Under the pieces are notes generated by a model. It ran no database searches, was not told the DNA's origin, and saw only the letters and a list, made by a program, of their open reading frames with translations. From positions 1 to 64,000 of the forward strand of contig SUYH01000010.1 of assembly GCA_015060535.1 (NCBI GenBank): a stretch of DNA of 64,000 nucleotides, given 5' to 3'. Below, one piece after another: positions 1 to 7,783 of the stretch. Every line of letters starts with the position of its first letter. The first letter of the stretch is position 1. The position numbers and the translations under genes were made by a program. This DNA is from Prevotella sp. GTDB lineage: Bacteria > Bacteroidota > Bacteroidia > Bacteroidales > Bacteroidaceae.

Positions 1-118
1 CATAGTCATATTCCTTTGCATCAGCAAAGCCTTTTTCCTTCAGCTCAACGATACGAGCCATCAGGGGGTGGTTCAAATAGAACCCGATCTCTGGGTGGTC
101 ACTATAATAGTTTGCCAT
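1..118 (-). CDS. Acyl-CoA dehydrogenase, N-terminal fragment (runs off window)
   Basis: Only the first 39 codons are inside the window. They read MANYYSDHPEIGFYLNHPLM and onward, the start typical of the Bacteroidota acyl-CoA (butyryl-CoA) dehydrogenase encoded beside etfAB. The family oxidises acyl-CoA with FAD and hands electrons to the electron-transfer flavoprotein. The ATG at 118 lies two bases after the stop of the small membrane protein, so it is probably the last known gene of the etfB-etfA operon. The assignment rests on the N-terminal pattern and the neighbours, since the catalytic part is outside. Confidence 0.72.
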   Translation of the reverse strand, partial: MANYYSDHPEIGFYLNHPLMARIVELKEKGFADAKEYDY

Positions 119-120
119 AA

Positions 121-288
121 TTATTTATTTTCTTTTATTTTCTTGAATTCTCCGTAACAAGCAATTGCACATACAATCGCAAGTATGCCGCGAATGACTT
201 TTAAGACCAATGAGTCAAGAGTGATAACGTCATAGGCGAATATCAACGTCGCTACAAAAAAGAGAATCAAGTCAAATTTATTCTTCAT
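121..288 (-). CDS. Small two-helix membrane protein in the etf operon
   Basis: A 55-residue open frame starts MKNKFDLILFFVATLIFAYD and ends in a Lys/Glu-rich tail. Two hydrophobic stretches (about residues 7-19 and 29-46) suggest a hairpin inner-membrane protein with charged ends. Its ATG shares one base with the etfA stop (TAATG on the minus strand), and the acyl-CoA dehydrogenase start follows after two bases. This indicates translational coupling inside the operon. No family is recognised. Because it sits between an ETF subunit and its dehydrogenase, a role in anchoring that complex is possible, but this is only inference. Confidence 0.6.
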   Translation of the reverse strand: MKNKFDLILFFVATLIFAYDVITLDSLVLKVIRGILAIVCAIACYGEFKKIKENK

Positions 289-1310
289 TATTTGCTATTC
301 TGCTTGTAGTACTTGATCAACTTGGGGACAACCTCCTCAACAGTACCAACAATCACGTAGTCAGCGATGCGGTTGATAGGAGCATCGGGATCAGAATTGA
401 CGCTGATGATGATACCAGAATCCTGCATACCAGCGATGTGCTGAATCTGTCCAGAGATACCGCAGGCGATGTAAACCTTCGGATGAACGGTGACACCAGT
501 CTGACCAATCTGACGGTCGTGGTCGAGCCAGCCTGCATCAACAGCAGCACGGCTACCACCTACCTCACCATGAAGCACCTTTGCCAACTGGAACAGCATG
601 TCGAAGTTCTCCTTCGAGCCCATACCGTAACCACCGGCAACAACAATAGGAGCACCTTTCAGGTTGTGCTTAGCAGCCTCTACGTGGTGGTCGAGCACCT
701 GTACGACGAAAGCCTCAGGGCTAACATACTTCTTGACATCAGGATAAACCTGCTCGCCTGTGCACTGGCCCTCGTAGATAGCCTTCTGCATCACGCCAGA
801 GCGTACAGTAGCCATCTGAGGACGGTGGTCGGGGTTAACAATCGTTGCTACGATGTTACCACCAAAGGCAGGACGAATCTGATAAAGCAGGTTCTGGTAG
901 GTCTTACCAGCTTTCTTATCCTCATAGTCGCCAATCTCCAGCTCCGTGCAGTCAGCAGTCAGACCTGAAGTCAGTGAAGATGATACACGAGGACCGAGGT
1001 CACGACCAATCACGGTAGCACCCATCAGACAGATCTGAGGCTGCTCCTCCTTGAAGAGGTTCACCAGAATATCGGTGTGGGGAGCTGAGGTGTAGGGGAA
1101 CAGTCCGGGAGCGTCGAAGACAAACAGCTTGTCAACACCGTAGGGGATAATCTGCTCTTCCACCTTGCCCTTGATGCCGGTACCAGCCACTACGGCATGG
1201 AGCTCAACACCCAGTTCATTGGCGAGCTTGCGACCTTTGGTCAGCAGCTCCTGAGATACTTCCTGTACCTGAGTACCTTCTATCTCGCAATATACAAATA
1301 CATTATTCAT
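288..1310 (-). CDS. etfA: Electron transfer flavoprotein subunit alpha (EtfA/FixB)
   Basis: This 340-residue protein has the usual EtfA layout: an N-terminal nucleotide-binding-like half, then a C-terminal FAD domain. In the C-terminal half the family signatures are clear: GSRAAVDAGW at about 253, then QIGQTG and ACGISGQIQH, which bind FAD. With EtfB it forms the soluble heterodimer that carries electrons between acyl-CoA dehydrogenases and a membrane or ferredoxin partner. It lies seven bases after etfB and overlaps the next small gene by one base, so it is in the middle of the operon. Length is normal and no defect is visible. Confidence 0.93.
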   Translation of the reverse strand: MNNVFVYCEIEGTQVQEVSQELLTKGRKLANELGVELHAVVAGTGIKGKVEEQIIPYGVDKLFVFDAPGLFPYTSAPHTDILVNLFKEEQPQICLMGATVIGRDLGPRVSSSLTSGLTADCTELEIGDYEDKKAGKTYQNLLYQIRPAFGGNIVATIVNPDHRPQMATVRSGVMQKAIYEGQCTGEQVYPDVKKYVSPEAFVVQVLDHHVEAAKHNLKGAPIVVAGGYGMGSKENFDMLFQLAKVLHGEVGGSRAAVDAGWLDHDRQIGQTGVTVHPKVYIACGISGQIQHIAGMQDSGIIISVNSDPDAPINRIADYVIVGTVEEVVPKLIKYYKQNSK

Positions 1311-1317
1311 ATCTCAA

Positions 1318-2190
1318 TTAACCAATAATTTTCTCTTCCAACAATTCTTTGATCAATCCCTCAACATCAGCATCAGAAGCCGTCAAAGTCTTCGACTCCT
1401 TAGCCTGGAACACGATGTTCTTCACAGCCTTCACCTTCGTGGGTGAACCGGCCAGACCACATTGGTTGACGTCACCGTCGACGTCGGCTACGCTCCACTG
1501 GTTCAGCGTCAGCTCAGGACGCTCGTCGTACAGATAGTCGTAAGCCGTACCCTCGGCAGGACGCTCCATCGGACAGGTAGCACGCTTGTACTTCATCACC
1601 AACTTAGCGTTCTGAGGACGGCAAGGAGCAGCACTACCATTGACGGTTATCACGACAGGAAGAGGAGCCTTAACGGTCTCAACGCCTCCATCAATCACGC
1701 GCTTGATGGTGGCAAAACCACCCTCAACGCTCAGCACTTCCTCGGCATAAGTCACCTGGTTGAGACCCAGCTTCTGAGCCACCTGCGGACCCACCTGAGC
1801 GGTATCACCATCGATAGCCTGACGACCACCAATCACGATATCTACGTCGCCAATTTTCTTGATGGCCGTAGCCAGAGCGTAAGAAGTAGCCAGCGTATCA
1901 GCACCAGCGAAGAGACGGTCGGTCAGCAACCAACCAGTATCTGCACCACGATAAAGTCCCTGACGGATAATCTCACCTGCACGTGGAGGACCCATCGTGA
2001 GGATTCCTACTGTAGAGCCTGGGTTCTGCTCCTTCAAACGAAGGGCCTGCTCCAGGGCGTTCAAATCTTCGGGATTGAAGATAGCGGGTAGGGCAGCGCG
2101 GTTTACCGTACCTTCGGCAGTCATCGCATCCTTACCCACATTACGGGTGTCTGGCACTTGCTTGGCCAGCACAACAATCTTTAAAGCCAT
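1318..2190 (-). CDS. etfB: Electron transfer flavoprotein subunit beta (EtfB/FixA)
   Basis: This is a 290-residue protein starting MALKIVVLAKQVPDT, the standard EtfB start. A longer in-frame extension exists upstream, but it runs into the promoter region and is not family-like, so the ATG at 2190 is chosen. The GGRQAIDGDTAQVGP stretch matches the EtfB signature. EtfB pairs with EtfA in electron transfer from flavin dehydrogenases. It is the first gene of the minus-strand operon and has a good promoter about 40 bases upstream. In anaerobic Bacteroidota, ETF with a butyryl-CoA-type dehydrogenase usually serves redox balancing; that role is inferred. Confidence 0.93.
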   Translation of the reverse strand: MALKIVVLAKQVPDTRNVGKDAMTAEGTVNRAALPAIFNPEDLNALEQALRLKEQNPGSTVGILTMGPPRAGEIIRQGLYRGADTGWLLTDRLFAGADTLATSYALATAIKKIGDVDIVIGGRQAIDGDTAQVGPQVAQKLGLNQVTYAEEVLSVEGGFATIKRVIDGGVETVKAPLPVVITVNGSAAPCRPQNAKLVMKYKRATCPMERPAEGTAYDYLYDERPELTLNQWSVADVDGDVNQCGLAGSPTKVKAVKNIVFQAKESKTLTASDADVEGLIKELLEEKIIG

Positions 2191-2231
2191 ATTATTAATA
2201 ATGTGTAATGTTGAAATTTCAAAATCGGGTG

Positions 2232-2263
2232 CAAAGGTACGATTTTTTGCGCACACAGCCAAA
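2232..2263 (-). promoter_or_regulatory. Promoter of the etf operon
   Basis: On the minus strand a TTTG (2260-2263) is followed after 20 bases by TACCTTTG (2232-2239). This is the Bacteroidota -33/-7 arrangement. It leaves an untranslated leader of about 35 bases before etfB. Confidence 0.7.
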
Positions 2264-2315
2264 CAAAATGCACAAAATCCGCCTTGTTGTGCACAAACCT
2301 TGCGTTTTGTGCAAT

Positions 2316-2347
2316 AAAAACCCCTTAAGTTGCTTGAACTTAAGGGG
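2316..2347 (-). terminator. Rho-independent terminator of the lysine-rich secreted protein gene
   Basis: A perfect 11-bp stem (CCCCTTAAGTT with AACTTAAGGGG) and a 5-base loop span 2321-2347. On the minus strand it is followed directly by five T (2316-2320). It lies 25 bases after the stop codon of the gene at 2373-2948. Confidence 0.85.
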
Positions 2348-2372
2348 AAATAGGTTTGGCGAAGCGCTGCTA

Positions 2373-2948
2373 TTAAGCGGCTTTCTTCGTGGTAGTCTTC
2401 TTGGTGGTAGTCTTCTTCTCCGAATCGGTCTTCTTGATGAAGCGGCCCTTCTCGTCGCGAGCAGGAGTAGACTTCTTAGTGGCCTTCTTCTCAGCGTCAG
2501 TCTTCTTGATGAAGCGGCCTTTCTCGTCGCGAGCAGGAGTAGACTTCTTAGCAGCGGTAGTCTTCTTTTCTGCAGCCTTCTTTTCGGTAGTCTTCTTCTC
2601 AGCCACCTTCTTCTCAGTCTTCTTGGTAGTGGTCTTCTTCTCTGAGTCAGTCTTCTTGATGAAGCGGCCCTTCTCGTCGCGAGCAGGACCAGAGGTGGTC
2701 TTCTTCGCTGTAGTCGTCTTCTTGGTGGCAGCGGCAGAGCCGTAGCAGCGTGTGCACTCATGGCGGCCCATCTTCTTGGCCTCTGACGTTGATACGCTCT
2801 TGATATCCTTCGAATTAGCCAGATAGCTGCATGACTTGCTCTTGTGATAAGCCACGGCGCCATCGCCTGTTGAGATGTAAACACTTTGTGCGTTAGCGGT
2901 GATGCTCATGGCTACCAGCGCTACGAGAGTCATTAAAAACTTTTTCAT
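2373..2948 (-). CDS. Secreted lysine-rich repeat protein of unknown function
   Basis: This 191-residue protein starts with a clear signal peptide (MKKFLMTLVALVAMSITANA, cut near residue 20). Residues about 35-70 form a small cysteine/histidine domain (HKSKSCSY, then HECTRCYG) of the kind seen in Ada-like metal-binding stubs. The remainder is extremely Lys/Thr/Ala-rich and contains three copies of an approximately 18-residue unit built on PARDEKGRFIKKTD. The tail resembles histone-H1-like proteins in composition but is exported. It may bind polyanions at the cell surface; that is inference. It follows the gene at 2977-3927 after 28 bases and has its own terminator. Confidence 0.75.
   Translation of the reverse strand: MKKFLMTLVALVAMSITANAQSVYISTGDGAVAYHKSKSCSYLANSKDIKSVSTSEAKKMGRHECTRCYGSAAATKKTTTAKKTTSGPARDEKGRFIKKTDSEKKTTTKKTEKKVAEKKTTEKKAAEKKTTAAKKSTPARDEKGRFIKKTDAEKKATKKSTPARDEKGRFIKKTDSEKKTTTKKTTTKKAA
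2411..2687 (-). repeat. Three copies of a ~54-bp coding repeat
   Basis: Near-identical coding units lie at about 2411-2466, 2485-2537 and 2633-2687. Each encodes PARDEKGRFIKKTD followed by S or A and EKK. The units are separated by variable Lys/Thr-rich linkers, so copy number could change by recombination. Confidence 0.85.
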
Positions 2949-2976
2949 AATTGTTAGTATTAATGGTTAGTTATTC

Positions 2977-3927
2977 TTATTTTACGGTAAAGTCAAAACC
3001 GAAGGGGTGTTCCTTGAAGGATTCTGAACCCAAGCCGCCCTTATAGAAGAAGCAGTATTCGCCTGGCTCCAGCTCCTTGGGGAAGGTGACCTCGAAAGTG
3101 TTGTTGTTGATCTCGTTAATCTCGAAATCGATGATGTTACGATTCGAGGCATTGGTACCCTCGAAGCCCAGCACGCTGTATGACATCTTGTCGGGGAACA
3201 GACGACGACCGCCCTTGCCACTCTTCTTAGGCTCCTTGACCTGCATCTTGATGCATTGGAACTCGTTGGGGTTCTGGATGTTGCTCATCACAATCTGGTA
3301 CCAGTTGTCGGCACCCTGCTGGAAACTCTCGTTCTCCTTCTTGGGGAAGAAGAAGCGGAACACGGGATGGCGACCGTTCTCGCCCTCCATCTGCAGCTTT
3401 GAGGTGGCTCCTGGCAACATCAGCTTCTGGATATCCTTACCTGATGACATCAAGGCAATGGTACCGGCAGTGGCAGCAGCAGCTACCCCACCAGAAGGCT
3501 TGTTACCTGACACGGCAGAGCCTACGAGCAATGCGCCAGCTCCCATGGCAGCGATGGTTCCAAGGTTAAATCCTTTCGACTCCTTCTCAAACTGTGTGCG
3601 GTACATCTTCTTGGGCTTGCCGCCGTCAGTGGGGTTCCACCAAAGGATGCCCTCGTAACCGAAGTCGGTCTTTGCTATCTTCTGAATGAATGTGGTCAGC
3701 GAAGCTTCTGCGCCTGCGGCCTTCAGCTGTCGCATGAAGTCAATGCTATAGGTAATCTTACGGTCGGTACTGTTCTCGATGGCACCGATAATCTCTTCAG
3801 AGGAGAAGCCCTCTTTCAACAGCGTCAGCACTGTCTCATTGGTCATTTCTTCATTCTGGGCGAAGCCCGTTAAAGCCATTGCTGCCATGCAGCAGGTGAC
3901 GAAAAATCGTCTCAGGTTTGTTTTCAT
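2977..3927 (-). CDS. Exported protein of unknown function
   Basis: The product has 316 residues, taking the ATG at 3927 because it opens a good signal peptide (MKTNLRRFFVTCCMAAMALTG, then FAQ). Upstream in-frame codons lie inside the promoter. The mature part has a helical segment (about 25-85), a Gly/Ala-rich hydrophobic stretch (about 125-165) that could be a membrane or lipid-facing segment, and a beta-rich C-terminal domain ending GFDFTV. I do not recognise the family. It is the first gene of a two-gene unit with the lysine-rich secreted protein, and a well-formed promoter precedes it. Confidence 0.75.
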   Translation of the reverse strand: MKTNLRRFFVTCCMAAMALTGFAQNEEMTNETVLTLLKEGFSSEEIIGAIENSTDRKITYSIDFMRQLKAAGAEASLTTFIQKIAKTDFGYEGILWWNPTDGGKPKKMYRTQFEKESKGFNLGTIAAMGAGALLVGSAVSGNKPSGGVAAAATAGTIALMSSGKDIQKLMLPGATSKLQMEGENGRHPVFRFFFPKKENESFQQGADNWYQIVMSNIQNPNEFQCIKMQVKEPKKSGKGGRRLFPDKMSYSVLGFEGTNASNRNIIDFEINEINNNTFEVTFPKELEPGEYCFFYKGGLGSESFKEHPFGFDFTVK

Positions 3928-3964
3928 ATTTATTGTGTTGTTAAAATTATATGTTCTTTGGATG

Positions 3965-3995
3965 CAAAAATACGAATAGTTTCTGGATTGACCAA
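3965..3995 (-). promoter_or_regulatory. Promoter of the 3927 exported-protein gene
   Basis: On the minus strand TTGG (3992-3995) is followed after 19 bases by TATTTTTG (3965-3972). This fits the Bacteroidota promoter pattern and sits about 40 bases before the start codon. Confidence 0.6.
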
Positions 3996-4035
3996 GCATT
4001 GAGTCATTTTTTTCGCAAAAATAGAATCTTTTTAT

Positions 4036-4066
4036 TTTGTTTTTTCCTTTCTTATTTGTATCTTTG
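4036..4066 (+). promoter_or_regulatory. Promoter of the merR-type gene
   Basis: TTTG (4036-4039), 19 bases, then TATCTTTG (4059-4066) match the Bacteroidota consensus exactly. The start codon at 4092 follows after a short leader. Confidence 0.75.
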
Positions 4067-4091
4067 TCCCCAAATTATAGAATTAACGGGT

Positions 4092-4442
4092 ATGTCACTA
4101 AATCTGAATAGGAACCTGAGAATGTACCATAACATCAAGGAAGTAGCCGAGATGTTTGGTGTGAACGAGAGTACGCTGCGTTATTGGGAGACGGAGTTTC
4201 CCTATCTGAAGCCTAAGACCGGCGGTGCTGGTAAGATACGCCAGTATTCTGACAAGGATATTGAGCAGGTGCGCCTAATTCATAATTTGGTCAAGGTGCG
4301 CGGGTTCAAGATTGCTGCTGCCAGAAAGATTATCGGCAACAATCGCGATGGTGCCGACCGAAGAGCCGATGTGCTGAGCCGGTTGATCAGCGTGCGCGAA
4401 GAGTTGCAAGCCCTAAAAAAACAGATGGACTCCCTACAATGA
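4092..4442 (+). CDS. MerR family transcriptional regulator
   Basis: This 116-residue protein starts MSLNLNRNLRMYHNIKEVAE. Residues about 12-75 form the MerR winged helix-turn-helix (EVAEMFGVNESTLRYWE, then IRQYSDKDIEQVRLIHNL), and a helical C-terminus would give dimerisation. There is no cysteine-rich effector domain, so it is a short MerR of the type conserved in Bacteroidota. The start at 4092 is preferred because it follows the promoter and begins like relatives in this phylum. The regulated genes cannot be told from the sequence; it is transcribed alone and ends in a strong terminator. Confidence 0.88.
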   Translation: MSLNLNRNLRMYHNIKEVAEMFGVNESTLRYWETEFPYLKPKTGGAGKIRQYSDKDIEQVRLIHNLVKVRGFKIAAARKIIGNNRDGADRRADVLSRLISVREELQALKKQMDSLQ

Positions 4443-4460
4443 AGTCCATCTCTTTTTTTT
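4413..4460. terminator. Bidirectional terminator between merR and pectinesterase
   Basis: A 9-bp stem AGATGGACT (4423-4431) pairs with AGTCCATCT (4443-4451). On the plus strand it is followed by C and eight T; on the minus strand it is followed by G and seven T. The left arm and stop codon of the regulator gene are part of the hairpin, so one structure can end both convergent transcripts. Confidence 0.85.
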
Positions 4461-4478
4461 GTTCTGTCCTAAGCTTTC

Positions 4479-5465
4479 TTAGGGATTCCACGTGTCGTTG
4501 ATGGCGAATACGGCCTCACGGGTAATCTTCTGAGCTTCCTTCTTGGTGAGCTGTCGGCTCCAGCTGACGCGCTGGTCTTTGGCTGCGCCCTCGCCTCGGT
4601 TGTTGTATTCCATGTATCGGCAGGTCTTGTCGGCACCCTCGCGCCATTTATGCCAGCCTTCCGGACGTATCTGACGGGGCAGTTCGCAGTTCATGAAGAG
4701 CGTATAGCCATAGTCGCGCCAGGGACGTCCTAAGTAGACTTTACTCACCTTCTCGTCTGTCGTGATGCGACAGTTGTTGAAGATATAGCCATAGGCCACG
4801 TCTTGTGGCGTTGAGGCGGCTGTGATATAGGAGTCTGCCTTGCAGAAGATGTCGCAGTTCTCAAACCATGCGGTAGAAGGACCGAAGATGAAGTCGGTGG
4901 TTCCCTCGATATAGCACTTGTCGAAGAAGAGTCGCGTCTTGGCATTGCCTGTATAGATGGTGTCCTGATGACCCAGGAAACGACAGTTGATAAAGGTCAG
5001 ACAGTCGCCTTCGGTATGCAGGGCTACGGCTTGTCCCAGTCGGGCGGAGTTGTTCTCGACGGTGATGTTCTTCAGGGTAATCTTGCTGCCCTGGATCTTC
5101 AGCGTAAAGGTGCGGAAAGTTCCGATTTTCTTGGCATCGCCCTGAGCAGTCAGAGGGGTGATGTCAGCCTTGATATTGGCATGGTCATCCCACGTGATGA
5201 TGGTCTTGTCGCGGTCCTCGCCACAGATCTCGATATTGGTCAGCCACTGTGGAACCACCAGCTTCTCTTTATAAGTACCTTTCTTAACATAGATCACCTT
5301 ATGATACTCCATGAAGGCGCGGCACACCTCGATGGCGTCGGCGATGTTACGGAACTCGCAGGTCCCATCGCGAGCCACAAACAGGGTGTCGGGATTGTCA
5401 TAACTCTTGGCTTGCGCGCTCACGATTCCCATGAAGGCACAAATGATGCAGATTAGTTTTTTCAT
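4479..5465 (-). CDS. Pectinesterase (carbohydrate esterase family 8)
   Basis: This is a 328-residue exported protein with a signal peptide (cut after about residue 19). The right-handed beta-helix pectinesterase motifs are intact: GHQDT at about 165-169, DFIFG at 191-195 and LGRPW at 245-249, including both catalytic aspartates and the arginine. It would remove methyl esters from homogalacturonan in the periplasm or outside the cell. It begins 13 bases after rel, so it seems to ride at the end of the parAB-rel transcript, an odd place for a polysaccharide gene. The shared terminator with merR ends it. Confidence 0.9.
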   Translation of the reverse strand: MKKLICIICAFMGIVSAQAKSYDNPDTLFVARDGTCEFRNIADAIEVCRAFMEYHKVIYVKKGTYKEKLVVPQWLTNIEICGEDRDKTIITWDDHANIKADITPLTAQGDAKKIGTFRTFTLKIQGSKITLKNITVENNSARLGQAVALHTEGDCLTFINCRFLGHQDTIYTGNAKTRLFFDKCYIEGTTDFIFGPSTAWFENCDIFCKADSYITAASTPQDVAYGYIFNNCRITTDEKVSKVYLGRPWRDYGYTLFMNCELPRQIRPEGWHKWREGADKTCRYMEYNNRGEGAAKDQRVSWSRQLTKKEAQKITREAVFAINDTWNP

Positions 5466-5478
5466 ATCGTAGTTCGTT

Positions 5479-7749
5479 TTACATGATCTGAGTCACCTCT
5501 TGCAGCCCGTCGACCGTCTTCAGCTTGTCCATAATCTCCCTAACATTCTCGCGGTCGAAGACGCGCATCTCTACCGTGCCGTCGAATATACCGTCGTTGC
5601 TGACAATATTCAGCTTGTGGATGTTAACGTTCATCTGCGACGAGATGATCTTGGAAATATCGAGCAACATGCCCACGCGGTCGATGCCTTCCAGTCGGAT
5701 GACAGCGTCGAAGTGCAGCTTCTTATGCATGTCCCACTTGGCGTCGAGGATGCGATTGCCGAAGCTGGCTTTCAGCTTGGCGGCAACAGGACAGTCGCGC
5801 TTGTGGATTTCTATCTGTCGCCTGCCGTCGATGAATCCCAGGACATCGTCGCCAGGGATGGGGTGACAGCAATGCTTGAACTTATACTGGTTGATGTTCT
5901 CGTCGCTGATGTAGATAGGCTTCTTGCGGTTGAAGTCCTTGGTCACGACAAAGAGCTCCTTGCGATTGTCGTCTTCCTTCTTCTTCTCGTCCTTGCCACG
6001 ACCGAGGAAAGGCACCAGTTTGCGCCATCTGCCCTTGTTCGTCCTGTTCTTGCCCTGCAGTTCGTCGATGTCTTTTTCGCCCAGCAGGATGGTCTTCTCA
6101 GCCAATGCCTGGAAGAAATACTCACGGTTGCGCACCTCATGGAACTCCGCCAGCTGGTCGGCAGCATTCATCGAGTTCTCGATGCCGTTCTTCTTCAGGA
6201 ACTCCTGTAACATCTCCTCGCCCTGCTTCTGCTGTTCACGGTTGTTACGACGCAGGATGGCCTGTATCTTGGCTTTGGCTTTCGCCGTGCTGACAAAGTT
6301 GACCCACGAGGATTGTACATGTTGCGATTTAGAGGTGAGAATCTCCACCTGGTCGCCACTCTGCAGCTTATGGCTGAGCGGTACCAGCTTATGGTTCACC
6401 TTGGCTCCGATACAATGGGACCCCAGGAAGGTGTGGATGCTGAAGGCAAAGTCGAGTGCCGTACACCCCGTGGGCATCGTCTTGATTTCGCCCTTAGGGG
6501 TGAACACGAAGATTTCAGAGGCAAAGAGGTTCAGCTTGATAGCGTCGAGGAAGTCCATCGCGTCAGGCTGCGGGTCGTCCAGAATTTCCTTGATGGTACG
6601 CAGCCATTCGTTCAGCTCGTTCTCATCCTCGGTATATTCCACGTCCTCGCCCTCCTTGTATTTCCAGTGGGCGGCAAATCCCTGCTCGGCAATCTCGTCC
6701 ATGCGGTCTGAGCGTATCTGCACCTCTATCCATCGTCCTTGCTTCGACATCAGGGTGACGTGCAGCGCCTGGTAGCCGTTGGCCTTCGGATGACTCAGCC
6801 AGTCGCGCAGACGGTCTGGGTGACTCTTGTAAATCTTCGAGATGGCCACGTAGATTTTGAAGCACTCGTTGATCTCCTCTTCCCGCTTGTCGGGTGTGAA
6901 GATGATGCGAACGGCCAGGATATCGTATATCTCGTCGAAGGTGACGTGCTTGTTCTGCATCTTGCTCCAGATGGAGTAGGGTGTCTTCACACGTTCCTTA
7001 ATCTCATATTTGATACCCATCTCGTTCAGCGCAGCCTCGATGGGACTGGTAAACTGGTCGAACAGCTCATGACGCGAAGCCTCTGTGGAGGCCAGCTTCG
7101 ACTTGATGCTGGCATATTCCTCAGGGTGCTCGTAGCGGAAACTCAGGTTCTCCAGCTCCGACTTGATTTTATTGAGTCCCAGTCGGTTGGCCAGTGGCGC
7201 ATAGATATACAGCGTTTCACCCGCTATCTTATACTGCTTGTTGGCAGGCTGCGACTCCAGCGTTCGCATGTTATGCAGACGGTCGCAAATCTTAATCAGG
7301 ATGACGCGGATGTCATCGCTCATGGTGAGCAGCAGCTTCTTGAAGTTCTCAGCCTGTGCCGAGGCCTGTTCGCCGAAGATGCCACCACTGATCTTGGTCA
7401 GTCCGTCGACAATCTGTGCAATCTTTGGACCGAAGATATTCTCGATGTCCTCTGTGGTGTAGTCCGTATCCTCTACCACGTCGTGCAGCAGGGCGGCACA
7501 GATACTGGTAGAGCCCAGTCCTACCTCCTCGCAGGCTATCTGGGCAACGGCAATGGGGTGCATGATGTAGGGCTCGCCCGACAGGCGGCGTACACCCTTG
7601 TGGGCCTGACGTGCGAAGTGGAATGCCTTGGTGATAATATCCACCTTCTTGCGGTGGCGCGATGCCAGATAGTTATCCAGCAACCGTTGGAAAGCATCAT
7701 TGATCAGCTTGTCATCAGCAGCTTCCTGCATCCTCTGCTCCTCATCCAT
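5479..7749 (-). CDS. rel: Bifunctional (p)ppGpp synthetase/hydrolase (RelA/SpoT family)
   Basis: This 756-residue RSH protein is full length. The N-terminal HD hydrolase domain keeps YIMHP and ALLHDVVEDT. The synthetase domain keeps YSIWSKMQNK, HPKANGYQALH and EVQIRSDRMDE. A TGS domain (about 400-460), a conserved-cysteine zinc-finger-like region (KHCCHPIPGDD) and a C-terminal ACT domain follow. Both activities look intact, so it should set the alarmone level in response to starvation. It is transcribed after mltD with a 34-base gap. ATG 7749 is chosen as the first in-frame start; an alternative ATG lies six codons in. Confidence 0.93.
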   Translation of the reverse strand: MDEEQRMQEAADDKLINDAFQRLLDNYLASRHRKKVDIITKAFHFARQAHKGVRRLSGEPYIMHPIAVAQIACEEVGLGSTSICAALLHDVVEDTDYTTEDIENIFGPKIAQIVDGLTKISGGIFGEQASAQAENFKKLLLTMSDDIRVILIKICDRLHNMRTLESQPANKQYKIAGETLYIYAPLANRLGLNKIKSELENLSFRYEHPEEYASIKSKLASTEASRHELFDQFTSPIEAALNEMGIKYEIKERVKTPYSIWSKMQNKHVTFDEIYDILAVRIIFTPDKREEEINECFKIYVAISKIYKSHPDRLRDWLSHPKANGYQALHVTLMSKQGRWIEVQIRSDRMDEIAEQGFAAHWKYKEGEDVEYTEDENELNEWLRTIKEILDDPQPDAMDFLDAIKLNLFASEIFVFTPKGEIKTMPTGCTALDFAFSIHTFLGSHCIGAKVNHKLVPLSHKLQSGDQVEILTSKSQHVQSSWVNFVSTAKAKAKIQAILRRNNREQQKQGEEMLQEFLKKNGIENSMNAADQLAEFHEVRNREYFFQALAEKTILLGEKDIDELQGKNRTNKGRWRKLVPFLGRGKDEKKKEDDNRKELFVVTKDFNRKKPIYISDENINQYKFKHCCHPIPGDDVLGFIDGRRQIEIHKRDCPVAAKLKASFGNRILDAKWDMHKKLHFDAVIRLEGIDRVGMLLDISKIISSQMNVNIHKLNIVSNDGIFDGTVEMRVFDRENVREIMDKLKTVDGLQEVTQIM

Positions 7750-7783
7750 AGAATTTCCTCCAAAATAGGGTTAGTAAAATGAT

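Noticed and set aside
2219..2884. Arginine-rich 221-codon frame on the minus strand
   Set aside because: It is the out-of-frame reading of the lysine-rich repeat gene and runs across its terminator.
6739..7782. 347-codon open frame on the plus strand
   Set aside because: It is antisense to rel, which has all family motifs.
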